From positions 85,288,898-85,352,897 of the forward strand of contig NC_134457.1 of NCBI RefSeq assembly GCF_047948215.1: a stretch of DNA of 64,000 nt, written 5' to 3'. A model generated the notes under the pieces. That model made no database searches, was not told where the DNA came from, and saw only the letters and a program-made list of their open reading frames with translations. The stretch is from Lycorma delicatula (lineage: Eukaryota > Arthropoda > Insecta > Hemiptera > Fulgoridae). The stretch's first letter is position 1. Each line of letters starts with the position of its first letter. A program made the translations under genes and the position numbers. This document shows positions 1-13,900 of this stretch, in pieces.

Positions 1-739
1 AAATTTGAAACTGATACCGGATTTGAAATCAGTTTCTAAATCCATTTCTACTGACACCCTACTTGCCTTTTTTTGGGGTCCAAAAACATTTTGGGGAGTA
101 CCAAAATGTATCTGTGAGAGTCACAAAAAATTGGGAAGACTTGGATCGATGGAGATCCAGGGGGAGAGGGTTGGGAAGGATAGGGATAAGGAAAAATTAA
201 TCCCCCTTATAATATTCATAAGACTTAGAAAAATTTTGTAGAGAAAATGCGAAAAATTTTACAAATCCCTGTTTACTCATAAACAACCTGCAACGACTTA
301 GTAGACTTATGCAACGACAACATGATTAGGACTTAGGAAAATGTTCTCCTATATACTATTATACATGTGTAACTTCAATAACTTAAAACACTAAAAAAAA
401 CACGTACCTCAATTTCTATAAAATTTTAAGTGTTTAAATCTCTTCTTGGGGTGTCCCAGTGATACCTAAACTGGCCACAACCTCAAATGGTCCACTAATT
501 CACTCACAAAGATAACACAAACTTAGCTACGAACTTTTCTACAGCCAAAAATGTTACACTCACTGAAAAATCATTATAAAAAGAGTAATACATGTTCAGT
601 AACCATGAAATTTGGTGTCCGTATCCAGTAAAGCCAATGTATCAGTATCCAATGTCCAAAAAACCAATCAAAAACTGTAAAAACACAGAGCGATTTCGAC
701 ACATGTATACATTATGAAGTCATCAACTCAACTACGCCT
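1..739. other. AT-rich JAK intron, nothing recognised
   Basis: There is no credible exon or repeat. The short open frame at 5-241 shows no similarity that I recognise. The stretch presumably lies in an upstream JAK intron. Confidence 0.5.
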
Positions 740-1260
740 TTTTAAGATAATGAAAATTATTCTATTTACATCCCAAAAAACCGTTCTCATAATTTTTTCA
801 GGTGAAAAGTCATTTTTGTTGTTTTTTTTTTTGGTGTAGGTTGACCTTTTTCAACCCATTGTTGAAAACATTTGCCTCAGGAATGTAGTAATGAATAGTA
901 ATGAACCAAAGTCTCATTATCCATCACAAATCGACATAAAAATTCCCCTCTGGGGTGCACCAAAAGAGCCCAAGACAATCGCTTTAAATTTATTTTCAGC
1001 ACCATTTTTTGTCAGGCATGAGCAAATGCGACACCCATCTAGCACACTACTTGATTATGGAAAATATTGCGCATGCATTTTGTTGACAAGCCTATAGATT
1101 TTACTAACTCATTCACTGTCACTGGTCAATCTTCTAAAATAATTTTATGCACATTTTCTATCATTTTTGACATAGTCACTTGAGAAGGGCATACACTATG
1201 TGGTTCATTGCTAGTGCATGTTTGATCCATTTTAAACTGTGTGACTCAGCATTTAACTGT
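740..1260 (-). mobile_element. Mariner-family transposase relic, central fragment
   Basis: Reading the minus strand across several frames gives MIENVHKIILEDRPVTVNEL (end of the HTH region). Next come EFLCRFVMDNETLVHYYIPE, matching the mariner EFLxRFVTxDETWIHHYTPE signature, and a weak ENGFLGCK match to the ATVFWD block. Several frameshifts and stops break it. No terminal repeats are seen. It is an old copy lying in a JAK intron. Confidence 0.55.
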
Positions 1261-1811
1261 TATATTTGATGGAGAAAAGTCTCACAATGTCATATCAAGC
1301 TCTTCTTTAATTTCCTTTGCACTTAAATCTTTCAGAAAAAAGTATTTAATCAGTGCATGAATTTCCAAATTTTTCTATTAAAAAAAAACACCCTAATTCT
1401 TCACCTTGATGTAAATACTATATACTAAGTGATGCAATGAGTTGAAACTCTTTGTCATAAACTAATTAAGAATGGAATCATGAAACGCCATTAAGAAATT
1501 AAGCATACTAATGCAATCTCTGTGAGGCCCAGAATTTTTCATGCTACCATTATATTTTTTACTTTTTTTTATAAAATTGTATTATATTGTTTCATTGTTT
1601 GGTTTTAATTTTTTTTTCATAAAATTATCTGTTCTAGGTAAAGGGAAATTTCTGCTGGTTGTAATATTTTTTGTACTTATCAAATAATATTGTAAATTTT
1701 ATTTTTATTATTAATACATTTCATTTTGAATTATGATATTATATTAATTGTTGGTAATAATTTTTCTTGTTAGAAAATATTTATAGATAATTTTTTCTTT
1801 CTGTTTTGCAG
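1261..1811. other. AT-rich intron before the first placed JAK exon
   Basis: T-rich sequence leads to a pyrimidine-rich acceptor tract (ttttttctttctgttttgcag). No other feature is seen. Confidence 0.5.
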
Positions 1812-1933
1812 ATCAGTCTCCATTGTTGCTTTGTAAAGTTAATGACTCATTACTTAATGATTCCAGTTTGAATTCAATTGCATTAAATATCACCAGTGGA
1901 CCTCCACGATGTATTGATACGAAACAGTTACAG
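1812..1933 (+). CDS. hop: JAK exon: SH2-JH2 linker
   Basis: The acceptor is tttgcag and the donor is CAG|gtttat. The exon enters with the last two bases of a split codon and ends on a full codon. It encodes about 40 residues beginning [14 protein letters not shown] and ending [12 protein letters not shown]. This matches the position of the stretch between the SH2 domain and the pseudokinase in JAKs, but sequence conservation there is low. The assignment rests on strand, splice sites, an open frame and position upstream of the pseudokinase exons. Its phase does not join to the next placed exon at 10755. Confidence 0.7.
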
Positions 1934-4900
1934 GTTTATAAAGTTAAGTATAATTAAGTAAAAAATTAATCTTGTGTGGTTTGAAAAATATGAAACACTT
2001 AACAAGAAAAAAATCTGAACTTAGTGAATATTTTGTATTAAGCAAATTTTCAAAAATGCAGTAGTATGTTGTATTACTAGGTTATATAAATAAAATACAA
2101 TCCAGATAGTTAACTACTGCTTCCTTCTACCGCCTCTGCAGTGCTGTGATCGCAGCTTTGAGCATATGCAGCACATTCTCTCATTCTTTGGTTTTCAATA
2201 GATGCCATCACATGTACACCAATGTTTGTTAACAATTGATTAAAAAAATTTCTTAGTCAGTGGAGAATTCCATCAATTGTGAAATTAGGGCAGTTATCCA
2301 ATTTTTAAACCCGAGGAATGTCAAACCAGCTGATATTTATTGGAAAGTTAATGAAGTTTATGGTGAAAAACCTGTGAATGATGGAATGGTTAGAAAGTGG
2401 ATATAGCAGTACAATTAGGATCTAGAATGTGCATGATTGGCACAGGAGTGGGTGCACTTGTATTGTAAATAACAATTTGGTTACATAAGTGGATGAAAAT
2501 ATTAAAGAAAGTTGATGGTTACAATTTCTTCGTATTACAGTGTTCAACTTAAAAAAAGCCCCATCACCTAGTTTAGTCTATAAATAATAGTTTATTGTCA
2601 AACACTATCATAATAATTTACAGAAGGTGTTGAAAATAATGTCCATCCACTTCTATGCACTTTTCAACATGTTTGACCATGTTCCTGGCTGCTCTGTTAG
2701 CTGTATTCTGTCTTATTTCCTGGATGGCTTTGGTAATATTCATCCATACAGGAGTGTGAATTGTACTCCTATAAATTTCTTTAAGTAACCCACAGAAAGT
2801 AGTCTGGACTAGTCAGATCAAGGAATCTTGGTGGCCACAATTCTTTAGAAATGATTCTTCCACTGAAAAAATCCTATCATTGCTATAGTAGAGTGAACTG
2901 TATGGTAGGTAAGTGGCACTGTCTTGTTGAACCAGCAGTCGCACTCGTTCTTTGCAGTAAGGCTATGAACTGTTGCTTAATTCCTTGTTAGATGGCAGCA
3001 TCCATAATTGTTTTAAAGAAGCAAGGGCCCTATTATTTGTCACCTTGAAATCACACACTATAAGAGTAATTTTTGTTGGTGTAGGCGAAGATTCAAAGAA
3101 AATATGCAGGTTTTCGGTACTCCAGGTCTGGTAGTTCTGACTATTAACATAACCCATCAAGGTGAAACCACGCTTCATCTGTGAAAAACACTATATATAA
3201 AATGCCAGTATTGCCTTTAATGAAATTCTTGGACAATTGACAGTTGTGAACCCTTTTAGCACAATCAGCATTAGTTACCTCATGGAAAACCTGCATTTGA
3301 TGCAGATAACATTTCAGCATTCTCCTCACTGCAGTGTGTTCTGAACATAGTGAAATTTTCTTTTTCCAGCTTAGTCTCTGCAAAGATTTATGAGGAGATC
3401 TTGTAACTGCTGCTTTAATGTATGACCTGCGTCATTAAAACTAACCTGTGTCAAGGTATGTTTCTAGTCTAATACTGAACCTGTTAAACACAATTTTTAA
3501 CTAACTTCTGAATAACACTTAACACTGGTGCTTTTTTTCAAATTTCTCCCTGAACTTTCCCAGACACTCAACATGAGATTTCATCTAAATAAGTTCCCAT
3601 TACGAATATATTTCTTCAGTAATTAACCACATTTTAGCAAACAAAACATAATTATGCAACCTTCTTCAAAAGCCAATGCTGAACACAGACAGGCAATAAA
3701 CAGCTCCAGCCTTACCAACATCTTCCACATTATTTTACACATCTCACAACAATGTATGCATTTTAACAAAAATATGCATTTAGTATAAACTGCTTGGATT
3801 GGACATTCTGTTTATTAAGTTTCCTGAAATTTCGAACATAGTTTTTATGAAATCATAACAGAAACCCTAAACTATCATAACTGCTCTTGTTGAGTGCCAA
3901 AAATGTTGATGGAGATTCACAAAACAAGCAGTTAGACTCTGTTCAGTCTTCTACCTGTTACAAAAATGAGGTGGATGATTTTATGAGCCAAATAAGGACC
4001 AGTGATAAAATTTGGATCTCGCACATCACTGCAGAATCCAAACATCAGTCTGTGGAATGGTGATACACATATCCGAAAAAACAGAACTTTAAAACCACCA
4101 TTTCAACACGAAAAATCATGTCTTCTGGGATAAGAAAGAGGATTTGTTCTTTGATTTCTTATCGGGAGGTGAGATTATAAATGCTTCATTTTATTTTGAT
4201 ACTTTCAGAAAACTGCACCCTGCAAAAGGCAAGAGGAGTGGGATGCTCAATCATGGGGTTTTGTTGCTTCACAACAATTTTCATCCACAAGTTACTGTTA
4301 AACTCAAAATCTGATTGAACAATTTGACAGAGCAATTGAAACACTCACCTTATAGTCCTGACTTGGCACTGAATGACTATCACTTATTTCTCCATGTCAA
4401 GTGATCCTTGCTGGTGAGCAATATGATGACAATGTCTACATGAAAAATCCTGTACAACAGTAGATATCTTCATTGATGGTGCCATTCTTTGAGGAATGAA
4501 TGAAAAAACTGATTACAAGTTAATATTAGTGAAAATTATGTAAAAAGTAGTTAAGGTATGCTCATCCAAATAATAATAAAATTGTTCTATTAAAGGTTAT
4601 GTGTATTTTTTAATAACAGAGTGATATTTACTTTCTGGATGTGCCTCATAGTATCACAGTTATATATATAAGTCAATTTATATTCATTCACTGTTCTGTG
4701 AAAAATTGTCATTTTCTTCTGAAAATTATTTTGATGTAGTTTCCATAAAAACTTCCTTTAAATTTCCTCTTATTTCTCACTAGTTTACGTGTACAAATAT
4801 TTTCATACTGAATGTACATTAAAAAAATGCTTTACAATCAGAACATCACTTTCATCTTTGTTATTCTCATCATCTTCACACTTACATCTTTTGTCCATTC

Positions 4901-7900
4901 AGTAACAGTGTTGCAGGCTGTAAATACTGAGTCTCTTTATGTTTTACTTTACAACAGCATATTTATTTATTGAATGTTGATGGCTCTGCTTCTTTTTTTC
5001 TATCAGTTTAAACACTGAGGAAGGAAAAAGAACTAACATAAATAAAACAGTTTAAATGTTCAGTATTGTAAAATATTTAAATAATAATTGTAAATTTATA
5101 GTAGGAGGTTATTTGGATAGTTGTCTAACCTGCAAATTATTTACCACTTAAAAATTCTTTCAATTTCCCAAACAAATGGTAATCAGAAGAAACTAAGTTC
5201 AGACTACATGGCGGGTGATTGTAAATTTCCCATTCAAATGTTCTTAGTAAATCACATGTGGATGCCCATTATCATGCAGCAGGATGACGCCGTTGTTCAG
5301 CCGCCCAGTGCGACCAATAACAGCTCTTGAAAGATCAGGAAAAAGAACAGCCAGGTTGGAAATTGTTGAGCGATGGTATTTTCTGATTTCATCATCGTCG
5401 CATTTCAACAAGCCCTCGGTGATTATCAAGGGCCTCCCTGAACATTCTTCATCATACACATTAATTCTGTTATTTCTAAACCTTTCATACCATTTTCAGA
5501 CATTTCTTTGATTTATTACATTATCACCGTACACAGCAACCAACTGGCTATGAATTTCAGTCGGCTTAACATTTTGGTGGTTTAAAAAACATATATATGA
5601 CTCCACATATTTCACAGTTGACGGCAACATTGATTTTCTTATTCATTTTATAACATAATATCTCACACGTAATCAAGGATATTACAACACAACAAATTGT
5701 AGGCAGCAGTGCAGTGTGTACATTACTAGCGTGGCCATGAACGACAAAGGTTCGCCAATATTAAGGAGAGAAACTTCCCAGCGGTCTTTATTTTAGAGAT
5801 ATCCCTCGTAATTACCTTCATACAATCCATATCAGAACAGAATTACTTCACATAGTATTACACTCAAAATAAAATTAACACACTCAACTAGGTCTGCTTA
5901 CCAATTGATTCACCCATTTTTACTTCCTTCTATGAAGTAAAGGAATTATCCTGATTGCGAAAGTTTTGGTCTTCAGATTTCATCTCCTTTTTTATTTATT
6001 TTTTTTTTTTTACTTCCTTGTGTAAAGTAAAGGAAATATTGTGATCGCGAAACATATTTCATTTTTTATATTTCAACAGAAATATTCATTTTGACTAGTT
6101 TCGACATGACATGTATACATATGTATATATATATATATATATATGTGTGTATGTATCTTGCATAACTTAAAAACAATTAGCTATAGGATGTTGAAATTAT
6201 GGATTTAGCACTGTTGTAACATCTAGTTGTGCACCTTTTTTTTTTGATCAAAAAATCAAAATTAAAATTAAAATTTTAATTAATGAAATATTTTGATCTT
6301 AAAGGGAAAGCACATTGGTTCGAATCAGACTTCATCTTTTGTTTTTTTTTTACCTTTTTTTTATTTTTTTTTTAACTTTTTTCTAATTTAAATATCTTGA
6401 TTTATTAATAATTATTAATCCGTGATTGTAAAAAATTTACAATTAATAATTATTCAATAACAATAAAAAAAAAAATTGGAAGTTATTAGTGAAATAAAAT
6501 TTTATGTACTTTTAAAAATGTATATATGTAATTTAATAGGCATTATTACATATGTGTGTATTTAATAGATTTGGTGAAAATCTGATTATTTAATATTAAT
6601 TGAAAACAATAAGTTAGAATCGTATTATTTTTGGATTTTCTAGTTTAATTTCTGTTTAATTTTATTTAATTATTCTGGAATTTCTGTATAATTTTGTCTA
6701 CATTAAAAGTTAAGTACTGAAAAATAGACCCTCACAAGAACAACATAGACACTGAGGCATACATGCCCGATCTTTAATTAATTGCAAAAATGTCTTATCT
6801 TTTAGTTACTCCTCTTTCATTACTCCTCTGATATTGTTAGACAATATTCTTCCTATGTCGGAGTTGAACATCATTTCATTTGTTTTTTGTTGCCAATCAT
6901 TTAATTGCTCTTTGGTTTGATGTAATTCTTCAAATCTTAATTTGTGTACTACACATTCCCTAATTTTCAAATTTTCTCTCTCTTTATATTCATCATCCTT
7001 TCTTAATCTTTTTATTTTACCCTTGTCTTAATGTTTTCTTCCTCTTTATATTTTCATCGTCTCTTAATCTTTTTATTCTTTCCCTGGTTTTAACATTTTC
7101 TTCCTCTTTATATTTATAATCTTCTCTTAATGTTTTTATTCTTCCGTTGTTTTTAACAATTTCTTCCCCTTCATATTCAAATTCTTGTCGTTTTTTGAAA
7201 TATATTACTTCATGTTATCTTTCTTTTTCCTGTATGATTGCTTCTTTTTCATTTTTCATTATTCACTAAATTATCCAATAATAAAAACTGAATTTTTTAC
7301 ACTGTAAGGTCGAAATTAACATTTATAATCAGTATACAGGAGTTCACTAAACGGAATAGTTTAATTATTATCAACTATTATTTATACGACACACTAGAAA
7401 TCTAAAATTTTGTTAATCAGCAACTCAAAAAAATACAAATAATACTGATCTAGTAAAATGACTAACAAAGGAACTTTTACTCTATCCTAATATTTCATGT
7501 AAGATTGTTGAATTAACAATTGTATAAATATTTGATGTTAATAAAAACGAATATTTCAGCAGTTGTGTAACTGTCCACTTTATTAAAAAATTGTAGGATC
7601 ATATCTCGCTTTCAAATGAAATATGTTTAAATGAAGTACAGCAAAAAATGTGTGTATGTAATTTAATAGGTATACAAGGAAGTCATATGGTGTCCACATC
7701 AGATTTTTTGTCTCCTGGCCAAAATACAGGCCTTTTTTTCAACCTCCGATGCATCTAAGTAAACAAGAGATAGGCAGGAGCTAGGTCTGCAAGTCATGTG
7801 ATTGCACCGGCCCCCACCACAACCTCTGCCATTGCCAGCTCCGTTGCATCAGTCTGAGCTGAGCTACAGGCAATTGAGCATGGCCTCTACGATTGATGCT

Positions 7901-10900
7901 TCCAGCCAAGTATGAGTTGCAAAGTGTGATACATTTTCTGCAAGCAGAAGGATGTAGAGCTGCTGAAATCCATTGCAGAATGAGTCTAGTGTACAGTGAA
8001 AACTTTAAGCATGATGGTAGTGCATGGGAATGATGTAGGAGATTTAAAGAAGGGCGATTGGATGTATGATAAAGTTGGGCAAGGACGCAAGTATGTCACT
8101 ATTGTACAGACTTGCTTGCGCATGCTGATTTTGCCTGCGACAAATGGAGGTTTATGATAAGTGAACTTTCTACTGAAATTCCACAAATTTCAGTCTTCTC
8201 TGTACACAGTTATGACTAAAAACCTAAGATACCTGAAACTGTGTGCATGTTGGGTCCTAAAAATGTTGAGTGATAATCACAAAACACAGCGAATGACATC
8301 AGCCCTAATGTTTCTCACGCGTTACGATAATGAGGAGGAAGAGTTTTTAAAGTCTATAGTTACTGGTGGTGAGACTGGATCCAGTATGATAATTCAGAAA
8401 CCAAAGAACAGTCTAAGCAGTGGATGCACACTTCTCCAAACAAGCTGAAATAGTTAAAACAGACATTGAGCAACAGGAAAACAATGGCTGCAGTTTTTTG
8501 ACACCATATAGCTATCTTGTTGGTAGACTTTATGGAGCAGGGGACAACAATAACAAAGGAAGTTTATTGTGAATACATCACCTCCACAGAGCAATCCAGA
8601 ATAAACGAGGAGGCATGGTCTCATTTGGCGTGGTCTTTAACAATGCATGACCACACTATGCCAATGTGACTCAAGACCTCAAACAATTCAAGTGGGAAGT
8701 TTTCAACCATCCACTGTAAAGTCTAGACCTAACACCTAGCGATTTTCACCTCTTTTGAGAATTGAAAGCATGGTTGGGCAGAGAGCACTTCGCCACCAAG
8801 GAAGAAGTTCAGGAGGCTGTCAAGACGTACCTTATCTCACTGGTGGCAAACTTCTTTGAAGAGGGCATCAGAAAGCTGGTGTCACGATACAACAAATTTC
8901 TTAATTGTTTTGGCGATTGTGTAGAAAAATAAGTTAAATACTTTAAGTTAAGTCAACTTTTAGTTAAAGTCACCTTAGTATAAAGTCACTTTGTTATGTC
9001 AATATGTCTTTTTTTATAGCCCATTGGAGGTTGAAAAAACAACCCTCTTATTTTTATAACCTTTTGAAGCAACTTTTTTACACTTGTGTTGTGCAATGAG
9101 AAACTCGCAGACAAAATATACTATTACATCTATGAACTGTACAAGGGCAACATAAAACTACTTCATACATTTCTCATACACACAAGTTTACACTCCTAAC
9201 TTAAATTTCACTAAAAAATATGAAGAAAAAGTCACATAAATTTCCTTGACCTAATATATCACGTGTACACACATAATCTTTAATAGCACATTTTTGAAAT
9301 GTATAAAAAATCCACTGCAGTTAATACAGCTATCCATAATACAACTGATCATTCTACTTAGCATTATCGTTCCTCTTTCTTACACAAGTTACATCCTTGT
9401 CAGCCAATAATTACACTGAAAAATTCAATACAATAAAACAGTTCTTTTGGCGCAGGTTAATGGCTATCTGAATATGCTGTGAAATAGAAAATAAAAAGGA
9501 AAACACTGTTAAAGGTAAAATCTTATGGAAACACCAATTTACACAAATTAAAATACAGCGATTATATGAAATATTACATCTGAAAGATTAAATACATGTT
9601 CATAGAAATAGAAAAAATACATGCAGACACTATACACAATAGAATCAGCCTTAGAAAATTTACTTATAGAAATAGGATACATATACTAACACTTACCCAT
9701 AACATACAGATTTTACATTTAACAAGAATAAAAACTATTTTTTTAACTTGAACAGTATGATATTTACAAATAGTAGATCTAATATAAACTACATATTGAA
9801 TTTACCAACACAAACATTTGGTAAATAAATTATTTGGTTATCTTAAAGATTTTGATCACTTAAAGATATGTACTATTAACAATAATCCCACTGAAAACTC
9901 CAGTAAAGAAGATATTTCCAAAAAAGATGTTTTGAAAATATAATTTTCACATTATTTTGAAAATAGGTCATAAATTTTTAATATTTTTGAAAAATATTAT
10001 CTTGTTTCATCGAGCTAATTTTTTGTGAATACTTGATTTCCAATCGGTCTTTAATAACTTTTAGCACTTCACAATTTTTATTGCTTCCAGTATGAAAGTT
10101 CATTATTATCTATACCATTAAAAACAGAAATATGGTAAACATACATGAATACAACAGTGTTTGTGTTGTTCATAAGTACTTTGTGATCTGCCATTCAGGA
10201 AGGATTAATTTACCTTGCAGCTGGCATTAGTAGCTAGAAACTCTTACACTTTATCACATTTCCTTAATAAACTGACATTCAGTTTTGTTTATGTATTTAA
10301 CCACCTATTGAATAAATGGACTTTAATTTTTCCATAATCTGTAATATAAGCTTATTTCCATCTTGTTATCTTATCTGCTTTTTTTTAACTTCTGTAGTCT
10401 GAAATTAAATAATTAAACAGTCTAGCATATTGCTTCCTGTTTGCAGTAAAATGTAGTTATTTACGAAAACTTTATTACCTACTCCAAAATGAGTTCATTT
10501 TATAACTGTGATTAATATTGTAAATATACCTCTATATTTTAATTAAACAAATTACTTTGTTTAATAATTCATTTAAATTTACCTCATAAAGCAGAGATCT
10601 CTGTGAAAATGCTTAATGTGAAGAAAATAAAAAAGAATAATAATATTAAGGAGTAAGTAGGTGAAATTGTTTTCTATAAATAAGGAAATTATTTTAACTG
10701 GCATAAACTCTATTTTATATTGTATTGTTATTTTATTTATATTTTAAATTATAGGTCGCAGAAGAGAAAGTTGGCGTGATATGTTGGTGATGTACAAAGG
10801 TGTATGGCGTTATCATAAAAATAAAAAAACTGATGTTACAATCAAAGTACTGAAAGCAAAACATGAATCTAACCTTTCTGTAAGTTTTAAAGTATATATG

Positions 10901-13900
10901 AATTAAAATTATGAATTATGTATTGTTCAGTTATGTATTGTTGTAGCACTAAGTCCCATTCTTAGTGCTGAAAGCAAATATGGATACTCTATTTTGCCCT
11001 TTTGTTTTTTTGAAACTCTTCTGTTTTAATAAAGAAGTAGCAATCAGTTATATAGTCAGAAGGTTCTCTCCACACCATAAGAACAGCAGACGATATAGAA
11101 TCTTTCTTGTCATGCATCCACTGCACTAGATTTATGTGGCAACTCACACAGCAAATAAGGAGCTAAATGTTTTTCTTTATTTTCAATTTGTTACTTAAAA
11201 TATATGTAAGCTTTTTTGACTTCCTGAGATATAGATCTAGTCTGTGACAAGTAAATCTTCCACAAATGTAACAAAACTTATCCACTGGATTTTTGCAGTA
11301 TTGAACTTGCCATTTTGCATAAAATGTAACAAAATCACTAAAAGACACAAGACAGAATTAGGCTAGATTTTAAAGAAACATTACAGTCTTTAAAGGCTAA
11401 TAGAATGCTGTGGGAATACTCAGTAAAGCCAAATGTAAACAATTACAGATAATTCAAAACAGATTGATAAGTACATGGAAATGGGATGTAGCAGGACATT
11501 TCTGCGAGTAGATATTTTAATAACTAGTAAAATGAAACACAAAAAGGGTGTTTTCATTATTTTTTTTTTTGTCTTCAGTCATTTGACTGGTTTGATGCAG
11601 CTCTCCAAGATTCCCTATCTAGTGCTAGTCGTTTCATTTCAGTATACCCCCTACATCCTACATCCCTAACAATTTGTTTTACATATTCCAAACGTGGCCT
11701 GCCTACACAATTTTTTCCTTCTACCTGTCCTTCCAATATTAAAGCGACTATTCCAGGATGCCTTAGTATGTGGCCTTTAAGTCTGTCTCTTCTTTTAACT
11801 ATATTTTTCCAACTGCTTCTTTCTTCATCTATTTGCCGCAATACCTCTTCATTTGTCACTATCCACCCATCTGATTTTTAACATTCTCCTATAGCACCAC
11901 ATTTCAAAAGCTTCTAATCTTTTCTTCTCAGATACTCCGATTGTTCAAGCTTCACTTCCATATAAAGCGACACTCCAAACATATACTTTCAAAAATTTTT
12001 TCCTGAGATTTAAATTAATTTTTGATATTAACAAATTATATTTCTGACTGAAGGCTCGTTTCGCTTGTGCTATTCGGCATTTTATATCGCTCCTGCTTCG
12101 TCCATCTTTAGTAATTCTACTTCCCAAATAACAAAATTCTTCTACCTCCATAATCTTTTCTCCTCCTATTTTCACATTCATTGGTCCATCTTTGTTATTT
12201 CTAATACATTTCATTACTTTTGTTTTGTATTTGTTTATTTTCATGCGATAGTTCTTGCGTAGGACTTCATCTATACCATTTATTGTTTCTTCTAAATCCT
12301 TTTTACTCTCGGCTAGAATTACTATATCATCAGCAAATCGTAGCATCTTTATCTTTTCACCTTGTACTGTTACTCCAAATCTAAATTGTTCTTTAACATC
12401 ATTAACTGCTAGTTCCATGTAAAGATTAAAAAGTAACGGAGATAGGGAACATCCTTGTCGGACTCCCTTTCTTATTACGGCTTCTTTCTTATGTTCTTCG
12501 ATTATTACTGCTGTTGCTGTTTGGTTCCTGTACATGTTAGCAATTGTTCTTCTATCTCTGTATTTGAACCCTAATTTTTTTTAAATGCTGAACATTTTAT
12601 TCCAGTCTACGTTATCGAATGCCTTTTCTACGTCTATAAACGCCAAGTATGTTCGTTTGTTTTTCTTTAATCTTTCTTCCACTATTAATCTGAGGCCTAA
12701 AGTTGCTTCCCTTGTCCCTATACTTTTCCTGAAACCAAATTGGTCTTCTCCTAACACTTCTTCCACTCTCCTCTCAATTCTTCTGTATAGAATTCTAGTT
12801 AAGATTTTTGATGCATGACTAGTTAAACTAATTGTTCTGTATTCTTCACATTTATCTGCTCCTGCTTTCTTTGGTATCATGACTATAACACTTTTTTTGA
12901 AGTCTGACGGAAATTCCCCTTTTTCATAAATATTACACACCAGCTTGTATAATCTATCAATCGCTTTCTCACGTGCACTGCGCAGTAATTCTATAGGTAT
13001 TCCGTCTATTCCAGGAGTCTTTCTGCCGTTTAAATCTTTTAATGCTCTCTTAAATTCAGATCTCAGTATTGTTTCTCCCATTTCATTCTCCTCAACTTCC
13101 TCTTCTTCCTCTATAACACCATTTTCTAATTCATTACCTCCGTATAACTCTTTAATATATACCACCCATCTATTGACTTTACCTTTCGTATTACATATTG
13201 GTGTATCATCTTTGTTTAATACATTATTAGCTTTTAATTTATGTACCCCAAAATTTTCCTTAACTTTCCTGTATCCTCCGTCTATTTTACCAATGTTCAT
13301 TTCTCTTTCCACTTCTGAACACTTTTCTTTAATCCACTCTTCTTTCGCTAGTTTGCACTTCCTGTTTATAGCATTTCTTAATTGTCGGTAGTTCCTTTTA
13401 CTTTCTTCATCACTAGCATTCTTATACTTTCTATGCACATCCATCAGCTGCAATATATCCTCCAATATCCAAGGTTTTGTACCAGTTCTCTTTATTCTGC
13501 CTAAGTTTGCTTCTGCTGATTTAAGAATTTCCTTTTTAACATTCTCCCATTCTTCTTCTACATTTTCTACCTTTTTTTTTTACTCAGACCTCTTGCGATG
13601 TCCTCCTCAAAAATCTTCTTTACCTCCTCTTCCTCAAGCTTCTCTAAATTCCACCGATTCATCTGACACCTTTTCTTCAGGTTTTTAAATCCCAATTTAC
13701 AATTCATTATCACCAAATTATGGTCGCTATCAATGTCTGCTTCAGGGTAAGTTTTGCAGTCAACGAGTTGATTCCTAAATCTTTGCTTAACCATGATATA
13801 ATCTATCTGATACCTTGCAGTATCGCCTGGTTTTTTCCAAGTGTATACTCTTCTATTATGATTTTTAAATTGGGTGTTGGCAATTACTAAATTATACTTT

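Noticed and set aside
891..1097. Plus-strand open frame of 68 codons
   Set aside because: It is antisense to the mariner transposase text on the minus strand and has no conserved features.
10592..10655. Candidate missing JAK exon
   Set aside because: It is open in one frame with ag/gt borders, but entry and exit phases do not fit 1933 and 10755, and no glycine-loop residues are encoded.
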